Shown: positions 50,688 to 60,529, counted from the stretch's first letter. The stretch is 64,000 nucleotides of DNA from Litorivivens sp041624475 (GCF_041624475.1 NZ_JBFJUX010000002.1:248001-312000), one strand, 5' to 3'. Notes: generated by a model from the letters alone, not told the origin. Program-made: numbers and translations.

Positions 50688-52115
50688 ATGGATTACCTGC
50701 CGCTATTTACCCGGGTCAGCGGCGCTCACTGTGTCGTTGTGGGCGGCGGCACCGTCGCCTTGCGCAAGGCAGGGGCATTGGCCCGTGCCGGCGCCAGGGT
50801 AACGGCGATTGCGCCAGACATCTGTGATGAATTAAAAGTGCTTTGCCGCGACAGTGGCGGGGCGGTTAGAGAGCGTGCGTTTGCCGGCGACGATCTCAAT
50901 CAGGCGATGCTGGTGATTGCCGCAACCGATGATACGGCCGTCAACCGGGAGGTCTCCGAGGCCGCTCAGTCGCGGCAGATTCTGGTCAATGTAGTCGACC
51001 AGCCCGAGCTTTGCACGGTCATCCTGCCGTCGATTGTCGATCGCTCGCCGCTGATTATTGCGGTGAGTAGCGGCGGTCGCAGTCCGGTACTGGCACGCTT
51101 GCTGCGAGCCAAACTCGAATCCACCATTCCTGCCAGCTACGGCAAACTGACCGAATTGGTCGGTCAGTTTCGCGACCAGGTCAGAAAACGCATTCCGGAC
51201 TTTAATCAGCGCCGGGACTTTTGGGAGCGCATTCTGCAGGGCCCCGTTGCCGAGCTGATGTTTGCCGGGCGCCGGGATGCCGCCAGCGATATGCTGGAAG
51301 AGGAATTGCGTGACGCCAGACCGGCGCCGCGGGGCGAAGTCTATCTGGTGGGCGCCGGTCCCGGTGATCCAGATCTGCTGACCTTCAAAGCACTGCGCTT
51401 GATGCAGAAAGCCGATGTGGTGCTGCACGATCGTCTGGTCGCGCCCCAGATCGTCGATCTTTGCCGCAAAGATGCCGAATATATTTACGTGGGCAAGGCC
51501 CGCTCCAACCACACCATGCCCCAGGACGACATCAACTCACTGCTGGTCAAGCTGGCGAAAGAGGGCAAGCGGGTGTTGCGGCTGAAGGGCGGTGATCCCT
51601 TTATTTTCGGCCGTGGCGGTGAGGAGCTGGCGGGATTGGCGGAAGAGCGAATTCCCTTTCAGGTGGTGCCTGGTATTACCGCGGCCGCCGGCTGTGCCAG
51701 TTACTCCGGTATTCCGCTGACCCATCGCGACTACGCCCAGTCCGTGCGCTTTGTCACCGGCCACTTGAAAGACAACAGCATGAACCTGCCCTGGCAGGAG
51801 TTGGTGCACAAACAGCAGACCGTTGTGTTTTATATGGGGCTACAAGGCCTGGAGATCATCTGTCGTGAAATGATTGCCCACGGCCGTGAGCCGGAAACCC
51901 CCATCGCGCTGATCCAACAGGGAACGACACCGAATCACAAAGTGCTGGTGGGTACCCTCGCGAACATGCCAGCTTTGGTGGCGCAGGAAGAGGTTGCCGC
52001 CCCCACACTGATTATCGTCGGCGAGGTGGTTAAATTGCGCGAGCAACTGGCTTGGTACGAGACACCACAGCAGGAGGCCATTTCCACGACAAAACCGACA
52101 CAGGAAGGGCAATGA
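50688..52115 (+). CDS. cysG: Siroheme synthase CysG
   Basis: A trifunctional enzyme (475 aa) that makes siroheme, the cofactor of assimilatory sulfite and nitrite reductases. Residues about 1-200 form the precorrin-2 dehydrogenase/ferrochelatase half (VVGGGTVALRKAGAL, DDTAVNREVSEAAQ). The rest is the uroporphyrinogen-III methyltransferase (LVGAGPGDPDLLTFKAL, RLKGGDPFIFGRGGEEL, VVPGITAAAGCASYSGIPLTHRDYA). It abuts serS and overlaps gor by four bases. It may support nitrate assimilation, whose transporter lies about 23 kb away. Confidence 0.97.
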   Translation: MDYLPLFTRVSGAHCVVVGGGTVALRKAGALARAGARVTAIAPDICDELKVLCRDSGGAVRERAFAGDDLNQAMLVIAATDDTAVNREVSEAAQSRQILVNVVDQPELCTVILPSIVDRSPLIIAVSSGGRSPVLARLLRAKLESTIPASYGKLTELVGQFRDQVRKRIPDFNQRRDFWERILQGPVAELMFAGRRDAASDMLEEELRDARPAPRGEVYLVGAGPGDPDLLTFKALRLMQKADVVLHDRLVAPQIVDLCRKDAEYIYVGKARSNHTMPQDDINSLLVKLAKEGKRVLRLKGGDPFIFGRGGEELAGLAEERIPFQVVPGITAAAGCASYSGIPLTHRDYAQSVRFVTGHLKDNSMNLPWQELVHKQQTVVFYMGLQGLEIICREMIAHGREPETPIALIQQGTTPNHKVLVGTLANMPALVAQEEVAAPTLIIVGEVVKLREQLAWYETPQQEAISTTKPTQEGQ

Positions 52116-53476
52116 GTTACGACTACGATCTGTTTGTTATCGGCGCCGGTTCCGGTGGTGTGCGCGCCGCACGCATGGCTTCCAGTTACGGCGCTAAAGT
52201 GGCGATCGCGGAAGAGCGCTATCTCGGCGGCACCTGCGTGAATGTGGGCTGTATTCCGAAAAAACTGTTCAGCTATGCGGCTCACGTATCGAGCGAGGTT
52301 CATAATGCGGCGTCCCTGGGCTGGAAGATTGAGACGCCAACACTCGACTGGCCAACATTGCGCGACAATAAAACCCGGGAAATAGAGCGTCTGAATGGCG
52401 TCTACCAAAATATTCTCGGCAATGCCGATGTCGAGATCATTCGCGGCCACGCCACACTGGCAGGGCCGAATCAGGTTGACATTAACGGCGAGCAATATCG
52501 CTGCAAGCATATCCTGCTGGCGGTGGGCGGCTGGCCGTACCTGCCGGATATTCCGGGTGCCGAGCACGGCATCTCTTCTAATGAGATTTTCTACCTCGAC
52601 AAGCTGCCGGAAAAAGCGGTTGTGGTCGGTGGCGGTTATATCGCCTGCGAATTTGCCAGCATTCTGAATGGCCTCGGTGTTGCCACGACCCAGCTCTATC
52701 GTCGTGATCTGTTTCTGCGGGGGTTCGATACCGAGATTCGCGAGATACTGTCTGAAGAAATGCGCCGTGAGGGCGTCGACATCCGCTTTAACAGTAATCC
52801 GGCACGTATTGATAAGCAGGGCGATCAACTGCAGGTCACGCTGGAAAGCGGCGAGACGCTCGACACCGGCCTGGTGCTGTTTGCAACGGGTCGCAAGCCT
52901 TTATTGGAAGGCTTGGGACTCGACACGGTTGATGTCAGTCTGAACGACAAGGGCTATATCGCTGTCAACGAACAGTTTGAAACCTCGCAGTCCGGAATTT
53001 ATGCCCTGGGCGATGTAACCGGCGGCATTGAATTGACACCCGTTGCACTGGCCGAAGGCATGACGCTCGCCGCTAATCTGTTCAATGGCGAGCAAAGGCG
53101 CATGGATTACGAGCATATTGCCACGGCTATTTTCAGTCACCCCAATGTGGCAACGGTGGGTCTGAGTGAGGAAGACGCCTTGGCGCAATACCGCAAGATC
53201 GACGTCTATACCTCGCGTTTTCGCCACCTGAAGCATACGCTCGGCGATCATCAGGGCAAGGTCTTTCTGAAGCTGCTGGTAGATCACGCCAGCCAGAAAG
53301 TGGTCGGCGCCCATATGCTCGGCGATGAAGCGGCCGAGGTCATACAGGGAATGGCGATAGCCTTGAAGATGGGGGCGACCAAAGCGGACTTTGATGCCAC
53401 AGTGGGTATTCACCCGTCGGTTGCTGAGGAGTTTGTGACCATGCGCTCGGTAACCCGAACCCGAGAGAGCGCATAG
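52112..53476 (+). CDS. gorA: Glutathione-disulfide reductase
   Basis: An NADPH-dependent flavoenzyme of 454 aa that reduces GSSG. FAD motif GAGSGGVRAARMA, redox pair in GGTCVNVGCIPKKLF, NADPH motif VVGGGYIACEFASIL, and the C-terminal interface with catalytic His (VGIHPSVAEEFVTMR). ATG 52112 has AGGAAGGG upstream and overlaps the cysG TGA. The longer frame inside cysG is not a start. A hairpin follows. Confidence 0.95.
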   Translation: MSYDYDLFVIGAGSGGVRAARMASSYGAKVAIAEERYLGGTCVNVGCIPKKLFSYAAHVSSEVHNAASLGWKIETPTLDWPTLRDNKTREIERLNGVYQNILGNADVEIIRGHATLAGPNQVDINGEQYRCKHILLAVGGWPYLPDIPGAEHGISSNEIFYLDKLPEKAVVVGGGYIACEFASILNGLGVATTQLYRRDLFLRGFDTEIREILSEEMRREGVDIRFNSNPARIDKQGDQLQVTLESGETLDTGLVLFATGRKPLLEGLGLDTVDVSLNDKGYIAVNEQFETSQSGIYALGDVTGGIELTPVALAEGMTLAANLFNGEQRRMDYEHIATAIFSHPNVATVGLSEEDALAQYRKIDVYTSRFRHLKHTLGDHQGKVFLKLLVDHASQKVVGAHMLGDEAAEVIQGMAIALKMGATKADFDATVGIHPSVAEEFVTMRSVTRTRESA

Positions 53477-53489
53477 CGTTTGTAGCAGA

Positions 53490-53509
53490 GCGCCACCTTG
53501 CGGTGGCGC
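53490..53509. terminator. Hairpin between convergent gor and prc
   Basis: A perfect 8-bp stem GCGCCACC/GGTGGCGC with a TTGC loop. There is no T-run on either side, so it may be Rho-assisted or a 3' end stabiliser for both messages. Confidence 0.55.
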
Positions 53510-53520
53510 ATTAAACCCGA

Positions 53521-55620
53521 CTAGCGAGCGGCCTTGGCGACCTGGGATTTCGCAAAGACCGGCATGCTGTCTACCAGGATATGACTGGCTTCAACCAGCA
53601 GTGGATCGGGCTCATCCTTCTTGTTCTCGCCTTCTTCGCTGTCTTTTGTCTCCGCCTCTTCATCGTCTTCGTCAAGCTTGGCCAGTGGCTCCAGCCCTTT
53701 TGCGACACGGCGCTTGTTCTCAATCGTTAATTGCAGCTTGCGGCGTTCGTCTCGCTGTTTGCGCCGCAGTTCTTCGTTCAATGACAGCTTTTTCACGTTA
53801 CGGAACTCGTCCATTTGTTCCAGCTGCTCACTCAGGAAGCGGAAATCCGGATTTTCGCTGACGCGCTTGCGGTGCTCTTTGCGCAGGCGGGGAAGTTCTG
53901 AATTAATGTCAAAGTAGGTGTGGTGATACACCGGCGCAATGGTATCCCAGGGCAGGGCATTGTCGAGGGTGCTTTCACCGACCAGTTCCTTGTCGTAAAT
54001 AGCCGGGAACTCAATATCGGGAATAACACCATTGTGCTGGGTGCTTTCGCCTGAAATCCGGTAAAACTTTGACTCGGTGATCTTCAATTGACCATGTTGC
54101 AAGGGGTTGATTGACTGGACCGTGCCCTTGCCGAAGGACTGATTGCCGATTACCACACCGCGCTGGTAGTCCTGGATCGCGCCGGCGAAAATTTCAGATG
54201 CCGATGCACTCATCCGATTAATCAGTACGGCCAGCGGGCCATCGTAGAAATCGCTGCTGCGGCGCTTACCTTCGCGCTTGACCCAGGCATTGGCAAAACG
54301 GATCTGAACCGTCGGTCCGGATTCGATAAACAGGCCGGTCAGGGCATTGGCTTCCGCCAGTGAGCCACCGCCATTGTCTCGCAGGTCAATAATGATGCCT
54401 TCGGCACCATCAGCCAGCAGCTCTTTCATTAGGCGCTCGGTGTCGCGGGTGGAACTGCGGAAATCCGGGTCGCCCCGGCGCAGGGCCTCAAAATCCAGGT
54501 AAAAGGCCGGGATGCTGATCACGCCCACCTTGACGACACGGCCGTCACGGTAGACCTGAATCATCTTTTTCTGGGCGCTCTGTTCTTCCAGTTTGACTTC
54601 ATTGCGCTCGATGGTGATGGTTTTGCGAACTTCTTCGCTTTGTGACACGGCCGGTATTACCTGCAATCGCACAAAGGTGCCCTTGGGGCCGCGAATCAAG
54701 TCAACCACGTCATCCAGCCGCCAGCCGATCACATCCTTGAACTCACCGTTCTTGCCCTCGGCCACCGCGATAATACGGTCTGACGGATGCAACTGACCGT
54801 TTTTGTCGGCGGGGCCTGCGGGAACCAGCCGCACCACCTTGGTGTATTCGTCATCGGATTGCAGCACGGCGCCAATACCTTCCAGTTTCAGGCTCATATT
54901 GATCTGAAAGTTTTCGGAAATGCGCGGCGAAAAATAATCCGTGTGGGGGTCGTAAATGGAGGCGAGGGCGTTCATGTAGTATTGGAACACGTCTTCGCTG
55001 GTGGATTGCTCCACCCGAGACAACTGGTTGGCGTAGCGCTTCAGCAGCAGTTCAAGAGAATCTTTTTCTTCCTTGCCGGAGAGCTTGAGCGACAGCACTC
55101 GATTTTTGATCTGCTTGCGCCAGAGATCGTCGGCTTCGCGGGCGTTGGCGGGCCACTTGGCGTCTTCCCTGTCCAGCTCAAGCTCTTCGTCGGCGGCGAA
55201 GTCGAAGTTTTTCACCATCTGGGGCAGTTCACCGATGGTTTTATTCAGTCTCTCAGTCAGGCGCTTGTGGTAACGGTTGTAAATAACAAAGCCGGCGCTG
55301 AGCTCGCCTTTTTTCAGCTCGTCGTCCAGTTGGCTGCGCAGGCGCTGAAATTCGTCGATATCCGTTTGCAGGAAAAACAGCTTTCCAGGATCGAGGGTTT
55401 TCAGATAGGTGTCCAACAGCAGACTGGAGGTCTTGTCATCGAGCTTAAGGTTGACGTAGTGCTCCTGCTCCAGCTGTTTGACGATCATTTTTGCGGTCTG
55501 CGACTGTACGGCAGTCGGCTGAAGTGGCGACACAGTCTCGACGACCGCCAGACTTGCAGAAGAAAGGAAAGCCAGGGCGGAGAAGGCCAGGACCAATCTT
55601 GTCGGGAGTTTGAATCTCAT
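53521..55620 (-). CDS. prc: Tail-specific (C-terminal processing) protease Prc
   Basis: A periplasmic S41 protease of 699 aa. Signal peptide (about 1-25), N-terminal helical domain, PDZ domain (about 235-320, GIGAVLQSDDEYTKVVRLVPAGPADKNG), catalytic core with GGSLAEANALTGLF, Ser in RMSASASEIFAG and Lys in GNQSFGKGTVQ, and a Lys/Glu-rich coiled C-terminal part (about 590-680) containing a run of acidic residues. Prc processes penicillin-binding protein 3 and controls lytic hydrolases in relatives. It is 171 nt downstream of the histidine kinase gene. Confidence 0.96.
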   Translation of the reverse strand: MRFKLPTRLVLAFSALAFLSSASLAVVETVSPLQPTAVQSQTAKMIVKQLEQEHYVNLKLDDKTSSLLLDTYLKTLDPGKLFFLQTDIDEFQRLRSQLDDELKKGELSAGFVIYNRYHKRLTERLNKTIGELPQMVKNFDFAADEELELDREDAKWPANAREADDLWRKQIKNRVLSLKLSGKEEKDSLELLLKRYANQLSRVEQSTSEDVFQYYMNALASIYDPHTDYFSPRISENFQINMSLKLEGIGAVLQSDDEYTKVVRLVPAGPADKNGQLHPSDRIIAVAEGKNGEFKDVIGWRLDDVVDLIRGPKGTFVRLQVIPAVSQSEEVRKTITIERNEVKLEEQSAQKKMIQVYRDGRVVKVGVISIPAFYLDFEALRRGDPDFRSSTRDTERLMKELLADGAEGIIIDLRDNGGGSLAEANALTGLFIESGPTVQIRFANAWVKREGKRRSSDFYDGPLAVLINRMSASASEIFAGAIQDYQRGVVIGNQSFGKGTVQSINPLQHGQLKITESKFYRISGESTQHNGVIPDIEFPAIYDKELVGESTLDNALPWDTIAPVYHHTYFDINSELPRLRKEHRKRVSENPDFRFLSEQLEQMDEFRNVKKLSLNEELRRKQRDERRKLQLTIENKRRVAKGLEPLAKLDEDDEEAETKDSEEGENKKDEPDPLLVEASHILVDSMPVFAKSQVAKAAR

Positions 55621-55791
55621 AGGTGTGTGCTTTCTAACTTCGTTGCTTAATGGCTATAGTAGCGCCCCTGTCCGGGCGGGTCACCCGTTGCTGCATGACC
55701 GGGCCGGGAAAGCGGCAATACTGACTAATTTCCTTGAACTCAAACAGCTTCAAGTTAAAACGCATAATCTGGTTCATAATTTATTTGCAAG

Positions 55792-58700
55792 TCATTGTTT
55801 TTGCTTGAATGTCAGCTGAAGTGTAACGTAAAACGTGCTTCCGACTCCGGGTGTGGAGGCCACGCTGACCGCACCGCGGTGCCGCTCAACCAGTTTTTTC
55901 ACAATAGCCAGACCAATGCCTGAACCTTCCTGCTCATCTGAGTTGTTGACCCGTTTGAAGGTGCCGAAAATCTGATCAAGGTACTCGGCTTCAATACCGA
56001 TTCCGTTGTCTTCCACCGCGATCGTGGCCATCTGACCATCGTTACTGTGTTCGTAGATACGAATCTGCGGCTTTCGGTCCGAACTGTAGCGAATAGCGTT
56101 CTGAATCAGGTTCTGAAAAACCCGCTGCAGGCCATTGCGATCGCCGTTGACCACAGGCAGCGGCTCAACAACAATCTCTGCGTCGTAATCGCGGATCATC
56201 GCCAGCAAATCACTCTGAATCTGGTTAATGCAATCCCCCAGATCGAGCGGTTCCATTTCAAGCACGGCGCTGCCGGCCCGGGAATAGGCGAGCATATCAT
56301 TAATCAACAGGCTCATGCGCCGAGCGGCCTTTTTGATGTAGCCCAGATCGGTCGCTGCATTCTCGGATAAATCCGGCCCCAGATCGTCTTCCAGGAATTC
56401 GCAGAAACAGATCAGAGTTCGCAGGGGTTCCTGCAAGTCGTGGCTGGCAACGAAGGAAAATTCTTCGAGCTCCTCATTAATTTGCTGGATTCGCTCAGTC
56501 TGTTCTCGCTGCAGTCGGTCCATGACCTGGCGTCGAGAAATATCACCGAACACCACCACCGCGCCGATCACCTCGTCTTTTTCCACAATGGCGGTGCTGG
56601 TGTACTCAACCGGTATAGCACTGCCGTCTTTGCGCCAGAAGACCTCATCATCGATTCTACAGGTTTCGCCGTGCGACAGGGCGCGGTAGATAGGACAGTC
56701 CTGAACCGGAAACGCGCTGCCATCCTGATAGTGATGGTGGAACAACTCGTGAGCGTTCTTGCCCTGCAGCTCTGTTTCAGAAAACCCGAGAAGCTGCTCT
56801 GCCGCCGGGTTGGCAAAGGTGATATTGCCCTTCCGGTCCAGCCCGTAGATGCCTTCACCCACGTTTTCCAATATCCTGCTGACCCGCTGCCGATTGTCCT
56901 CAATCTCCCGCTCAAAGCGTTTTTGACCTGTGATATCTTCCGCCAGTCCAAGGATGTATTTCACCTCACCGGTGTCTGGATCAACGATGGGTACCTTGGT
57001 ACTTTGAAACCATTGGGTTTCGCCGAAGACATCCATCGACCCGACTTCATGGACGATTTCACCTTGTTTGACGACCCGGTCATCACTGGCTATGTCGCCC
57101 TGCAGGCTATGCTCACCGAAGACCTCTTCGTTGGTTTTGCCTATCAAATCGGAGGTGGCTTCCCGTACGGCGTTCTGGCTTGCATGATTTGCTCTCAAAA
57201 AACGTCGGGTCTTGGCATCCTTGATGTAGAGGAGCATCGGCAGGTTATCGATCATGCTCTCCAGAAACTCTCGCTCTTGCCGCAATTCTCTCGTTTTGAG
57301 AGACACCAAGGCCTGGGCGGATTGATGAGCGCCGGTGGAGCTGATAATCAGCATGCTGACTGCGCCGATGATGATAAATCCGCCAAATACCAAAGGGGCA
57401 AGCCGTGAAGTCATCTGAGTGGTGATAATCTGACTGTCAAACCAGCTTTCCAGCTGCAGATTGCGGTCGAGGTAATCCAGAGCTTGAACCTGGGTAAAAT
57501 TGGACTGGGGTCTGACTGTTTCTGACGTAAACAGGACCGTGTCGCTGGTCTTGTCGGTGAGGCGATAGCCTATCCCTGCTTGTTCCGCCAGCGCCTGCAG
57601 TGGGGCGACCATTTCGTCAATCTGGACAATGCTGAATACAGCATGCCCGGAGCCCCTGGAAGTAATTGGTGATGCCAATACATAAATCAATTCAGGGTTT
57701 TCAGTGCCTGCCATTTCAAGGGGGCCGGCCGTCGTAACGGTATCGCTCGATAGGGCGCGCTCAATAGCGCCGCGCCTTTGTTCCTCCGACAAGAGGTCGA
57801 ATCCAAACGCCCTTGGGTGACGGTCAGACGGTTCAATATAAAACAGGGGCTGATAGTGCTTGCGCTGCGTTACTGGCCTCACACCTTGTGTGGTCTTTTC
57901 ATAGATCTGGTAATTGTTCAGCCCTTCGCGGCGCGCTTGGGCGATATAGCGTTCTTTATCTTCATAAGCCACGCTAGGGGCCCAGCCCAAGGTGGGAGGG
58001 GACTCCATGGCTGTCGTGATGGCTTTGTAGAATTGCCGAAAATCCTCTCTGCTAACTTCACCTGATACTTCAAAAAGACCGTCTACATAACTCAGTATAT
58101 TAGTTTTTTTATCCAGAAAGTCGGCTAGGTAGCTGTAGCCCAGCTGGCTGCGCACCTGCAGGTTGGATCGCAGTTCTGACTCAACCTGGTTTTTCCCCGA
58201 GATGTACGCTCCGGTCAGGAACAGAAACATCCCTATGGCTGGGAGGCAGATCAGCAGCTTCCGGCGAGGGGCTATCAAACCATTGCCTTGCATAAGGATG
58301 AGCGTGATAGGGGCAAAAACCACCACCCCAAGGCTGTCGCCCAGCCACCAGTTAAGCCAGTTGGCGCCGATGGCGGTGCCGCTTACGCCTCCGAAGAGAT
58401 ACAACACGGCGTTGCCGGAAGTCGCGGAAATCAACGAGGCAGCAGCCCCACCGACAATAATCAGAAATCCGAGTTGCCTAAGCGTCACCAGGTTCCAGGG
58501 CGGTTGGGTCCAGCGCATAACAAGCTTTGCGCCTATTACGGCCTGAAGGGAAGAGCCCGCTGCAATGAGCAACGGCACCAGCAAGGCCACCGATTCACCG
58601 GGCTGGGCCACCTGCAGATTGGCCCAGAATGAGCCGAGCAGTACACCCAGCGCCATCGGCGTACCCCATAGCATCACTGCAGCTAGTGCCAGCCCGGAGG

Positions 58701-58845
58701 GTGGCCAGATCGCAGTGGCATAGCCGGGCGGAATGGCAAATATCAAGCCAAGCTTTGCGAACAGATAGTACGCGAATGCAAGTAGCAGAATACGCAGAAA
58801 GACGCGGTGCGACGGAGTGTTATCGCTTGGTATTATCTGGGGCAA
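55792..58845 (-). CDS. MASE1-CHASE-PAS-PAS hybrid-less sensor histidine kinase
   Basis: The 1017-aa protein has, in order: a MASE1 membrane domain with about eight helices (10-220, including the typical FAIPPGYATAIWPPSGLALA), a periplasmic CHASE domain (about 240-470), a helix (about 488-510), two PAS domains (about 535-655 and 665-785), HisKA with the phospho-His in FVASHDLQEPLRTL, and HATPase_c (NLIQNAIRYS, VEDNGIGIEAEY, EGSGIGLAIVKKL). No receiver domain and no response-regulator gene are adjacent. TTG 58845 is the start, with GGAGG 5 nt upstream. It lies 72 nt after flgN on the same strand with no terminator between. Confidence 0.92.
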   Translation of the reverse strand: MPQIIPSDNTPSHRVFLRILLLAFAYYLFAKLGLIFAIPPGYATAIWPPSGLALAAVMLWGTPMALGVLLGSFWANLQVAQPGESVALLVPLLIAAGSSLQAVIGAKLVMRWTQPPWNLVTLRQLGFLIIVGGAAASLISATSGNAVLYLFGGVSGTAIGANWLNWWLGDSLGVVVFAPITLILMQGNGLIAPRRKLLICLPAIGMFLFLTGAYISGKNQVESELRSNLQVRSQLGYSYLADFLDKKTNILSYVDGLFEVSGEVSREDFRQFYKAITTAMESPPTLGWAPSVAYEDKERYIAQARREGLNNYQIYEKTTQGVRPVTQRKHYQPLFYIEPSDRHPRAFGFDLLSEEQRRGAIERALSSDTVTTAGPLEMAGTENPELIYVLASPITSRGSGHAVFSIVQIDEMVAPLQALAEQAGIGYRLTDKTSDTVLFTSETVRPQSNFTQVQALDYLDRNLQLESWFDSQIITTQMTSRLAPLVFGGFIIIGAVSMLIISSTGAHQSAQALVSLKTRELRQEREFLESMIDNLPMLLYIKDAKTRRFLRANHASQNAVREATSDLIGKTNEEVFGEHSLQGDIASDDRVVKQGEIVHEVGSMDVFGETQWFQSTKVPIVDPDTGEVKYILGLAEDITGQKRFEREIEDNRQRVSRILENVGEGIYGLDRKGNITFANPAAEQLLGFSETELQGKNAHELFHHHYQDGSAFPVQDCPIYRALSHGETCRIDDEVFWRKDGSAIPVEYTSTAIVEKDEVIGAVVVFGDISRRQVMDRLQREQTERIQQINEELEEFSFVASHDLQEPLRTLICFCEFLEDDLGPDLSENAATDLGYIKKAARRMSLLINDMLAYSRAGSAVLEMEPLDLGDCINQIQSDLLAMIRDYDAEIVVEPLPVVNGDRNGLQRVFQNLIQNAIRYSSDRKPQIRIYEHSNDGQMATIAVEDNGIGIEAEYLDQIFGTFKRVNNSDEQEGSGIGLAIVKKLVERHRGAVSVASTPGVGSTFYVTLQLTFKQKQ

Positions 58846-58917
58846 GCCTGCCTCCGCCGGGTACAGAATTCGGGTTGATCGTCTACAAACCCTTGAAGTC
58901 TAGCCTATTTTTGTCTC

Positions 58918-59391
58918 CTAGGCGGTACCCAGCTCTTTGGCATAGCCCTCATTCACTACCGTGCCTTGCTCGCCATAGGTGGCATGGCGTGGTTTACCGT
59001 GAAGGATTTCCAGGCCGCGGTTAACGAATTGCATCTGCGCCTGAATACTGGCGCCTGCCTGCTGGTTCATGGCCTGGCACTCGGCCAGCAGCTCTATAGC
59101 GGACTGCCAGTCGTTATCGACTAAGTCGTGTTGGCCGTAATCATTGAACATAGCTTTGACGGCTGTCTTGTCTGTCTCATTAACGCCAAGTTGAGTAAAC
59201 ATGCGTGACCGAAGCCGCACCAGCTGATCCAGATGGTCTGCGTAGCGGATTTTGCGTTCGGCAATTTCTATTAACACCGTTTTGTCGCTTTGGGCGAGGG
59301 CGTCTGACTCTTCAGCCAAAACCCCCTTAAACTGGTGGATGGCGGCGATAACGTCTCGGGTAATACTGATCAGATCCGTAGTGCGCGTCAC
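58918..59391 (-). CDS. flgN: Flagellar chaperone FlgN
   Basis: A 157-aa helical protein of the FlgN family, the export chaperone for hook-associated proteins FlgK and FlgL. Recognisable are the long helix LISITRDVIAAIHQFKGVLAEESDALAQ, ERKIRYADHLDQLVRLRSRM and the C-terminal stretch MNQQAGASIQAQMQFVNRGLEILHG. It follows flgM by 38 nt. Sequence conservation is low in this family, so context carries weight. Confidence 0.9.
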   Translation of the reverse strand: MTRTTDLISITRDVIAAIHQFKGVLAEESDALAQSDKTVLIEIAERKIRYADHLDQLVRLRSRMFTQLGVNETDKTAVKAMFNDYGQHDLVDNDWQSAIELLAECQAMNQQAGASIQAQMQFVNRGLEILHGKPRHATYGEQGTVVNEGYAKELGTA

Positions 59392-59429
59392 AGGGTTTTC
59401 CTCTCTACAAACTTTTTATTCAACGGGCT

Positions 59430-59729
59430 TCAGGCTTGTAGCAGATGCTCAAGGTCAATTACCGCCTTGGCAATACGCTCGGCGTTAACCGAATACTCAC
59501 CACTTTGGATGGCAGCCTTGACCTGCTCTACCTTTTCACGATCGAAGTCTCCGGCTTCATTGACTTTGCCCTGCAGCTGCTCGTAGGTAGATACCCCGCG
59601 GCTGGTGGCCTCTGCCGGAGCGGCGGCGGGCTGCTGGCTTTCGCTTTCGGAAACGGCCGCAGGGCGGCTGTTTGAGGGTTCCAGCCTGCGTGACTGGGGC
59701 ATCCCAGAGTTGTCTATTTTGTCTACCAT
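59430..59729 (-). CDS. flgM: Anti-sigma-28 factor FlgM
   Basis: A 99-aa protein. The disordered, Ser/Ala/Glu-rich N-terminal half is followed by the sigma-28-binding C-terminal half (DREKVEQVKAAIQSGEYSVNAERIAKAVIDLEHLL). It holds FliA until it is exported through the completed hook-basal body. It has its own sigma-28 promoter just upstream and also lies downstream of flgA. Confidence 0.95.
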   Translation of the reverse strand: MVDKIDNSGMPQSRRLEPSNSRPAAVSESESQQPAAAPAEATSRGVSTYEQLQGKVNEAGDFDREKVEQVKAAIQSGEYSVNAERIAKAVIDLEHLLQA

Positions 59730-59766
59730 GGTCCTGATCGCCTGTCTGTTCGCGCCTACAAAACAA

Positions 59767-59793
59767 TTATCGGCACTTTTTCAAAAACCTTTA
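59767..59793 (-). promoter_or_regulatory. Sigma-28 (FliA) promoter of flgM
   Basis: On the minus strand TAAAGGTT (59793-59786), an 11-nt spacer and GCCGATAA (59774-59767) match the FliA consensus TAAAGTTT-N11-GCCGATAA at 15 of 16 positions. It begins 5 nt after the flgA stop. Confidence 0.88.
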
Positions 59794-59797
59794 GCCA

Positions 59798-60529
59798 CTA
59801 AAGGATGATCTCAACCGTCTCTCCGGAGCGGACAATCCCTTCTACCACGCGGCCTGAGTTAACATTTCGCACCGTAATGCGCTCACCCAAACTGGCCTTG
59901 CTGGTGGCTACCCCGGCCATAGTGACGCCCACTGCGCCGCTGCGCGCCATTATCCTGACCGACTGGCCCCGTTTGATCATGACCGCAGACTCCACCATAT
60001 TCGGGCTGATAACGGCACCCTGCGGAATGGCACGGCTTACGCGGTAGCCGCCATCCCGTTCCAAATTGCTGATATAGCCGTAACCCATTGCCGACACCTC
60101 CCGCTTTACCACCTGTACGTCGTGAGGGCTTAACACCGAGCCGGCGGGAAGCGGGCGGATGGCTACCAGCGCATTGGCATAGGCGCTTATGTTAACCGGA
60201 ATATAGACCGTCCAGCCGGCACTGCCACTGCAGCGGACACCGACGGTTGTGCGCCGTTTGATCTGAGCCCGTGCCGGCAAAAAGGCCTTGAGCGCGCCAT
60301 CGCAGCGGGGCAGGCGACTGCGGCTGTCGAGGCGGCCTGCTTCAATTCGGTGTTCCTGGTTCTTCCAGGGATTACGAGCTGCCACGTACCGCTCTGCGGC
60401 GCGGCGAATACTGCTCTCACTCTGCAGGCTTTCAGTCACAGCAGGTGCCGCCACAAGCATAGCCAGAAGCGCGCACAGCGCATGGCGGTGACGCGGTGCG
60501 CTTGGCTGTGTTCCCCCGTGTTTGCTCAT
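59798..60529 (-). CDS. flgA: Flagellar basal-body P-ring formation protein FlgA
   Basis: A periplasmic chaperone for P-ring (FlgI) assembly. The 243-aa start at ATG 60529 has GAGGATC upstream and a signal-like N-terminus (HALCALLAMLVAAPAVTES); a frame 21 codons longer has no ribosome site. The C-terminal SAF domain shows RPLPAGSVLSPHDVQVV, VSRAIPQGAVISPNMVE, VMIKRGQSVRIMARSGAVGVTMAGVA and VRNVNSGRVVEGIV. It is divergent from flgB behind a sigma-54 promoter and is followed by flgM and flgN. Confidence 0.95.
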   Translation of the reverse strand: MSKHGGTQPSAPRHRHALCALLAMLVAAPAVTESLQSESSIRRAAERYVAARNPWKNQEHRIEAGRLDSRSRLPRCDGALKAFLPARAQIKRRTTVGVRCSGSAGWTVYIPVNISAYANALVAIRPLPAGSVLSPHDVQVVKREVSAMGYGYISNLERDGGYRVSRAIPQGAVISPNMVESAVMIKRGQSVRIMARSGAVGVTMAGVATSKASLGERITVRNVNSGRVVEGIVRSGETVEIIL

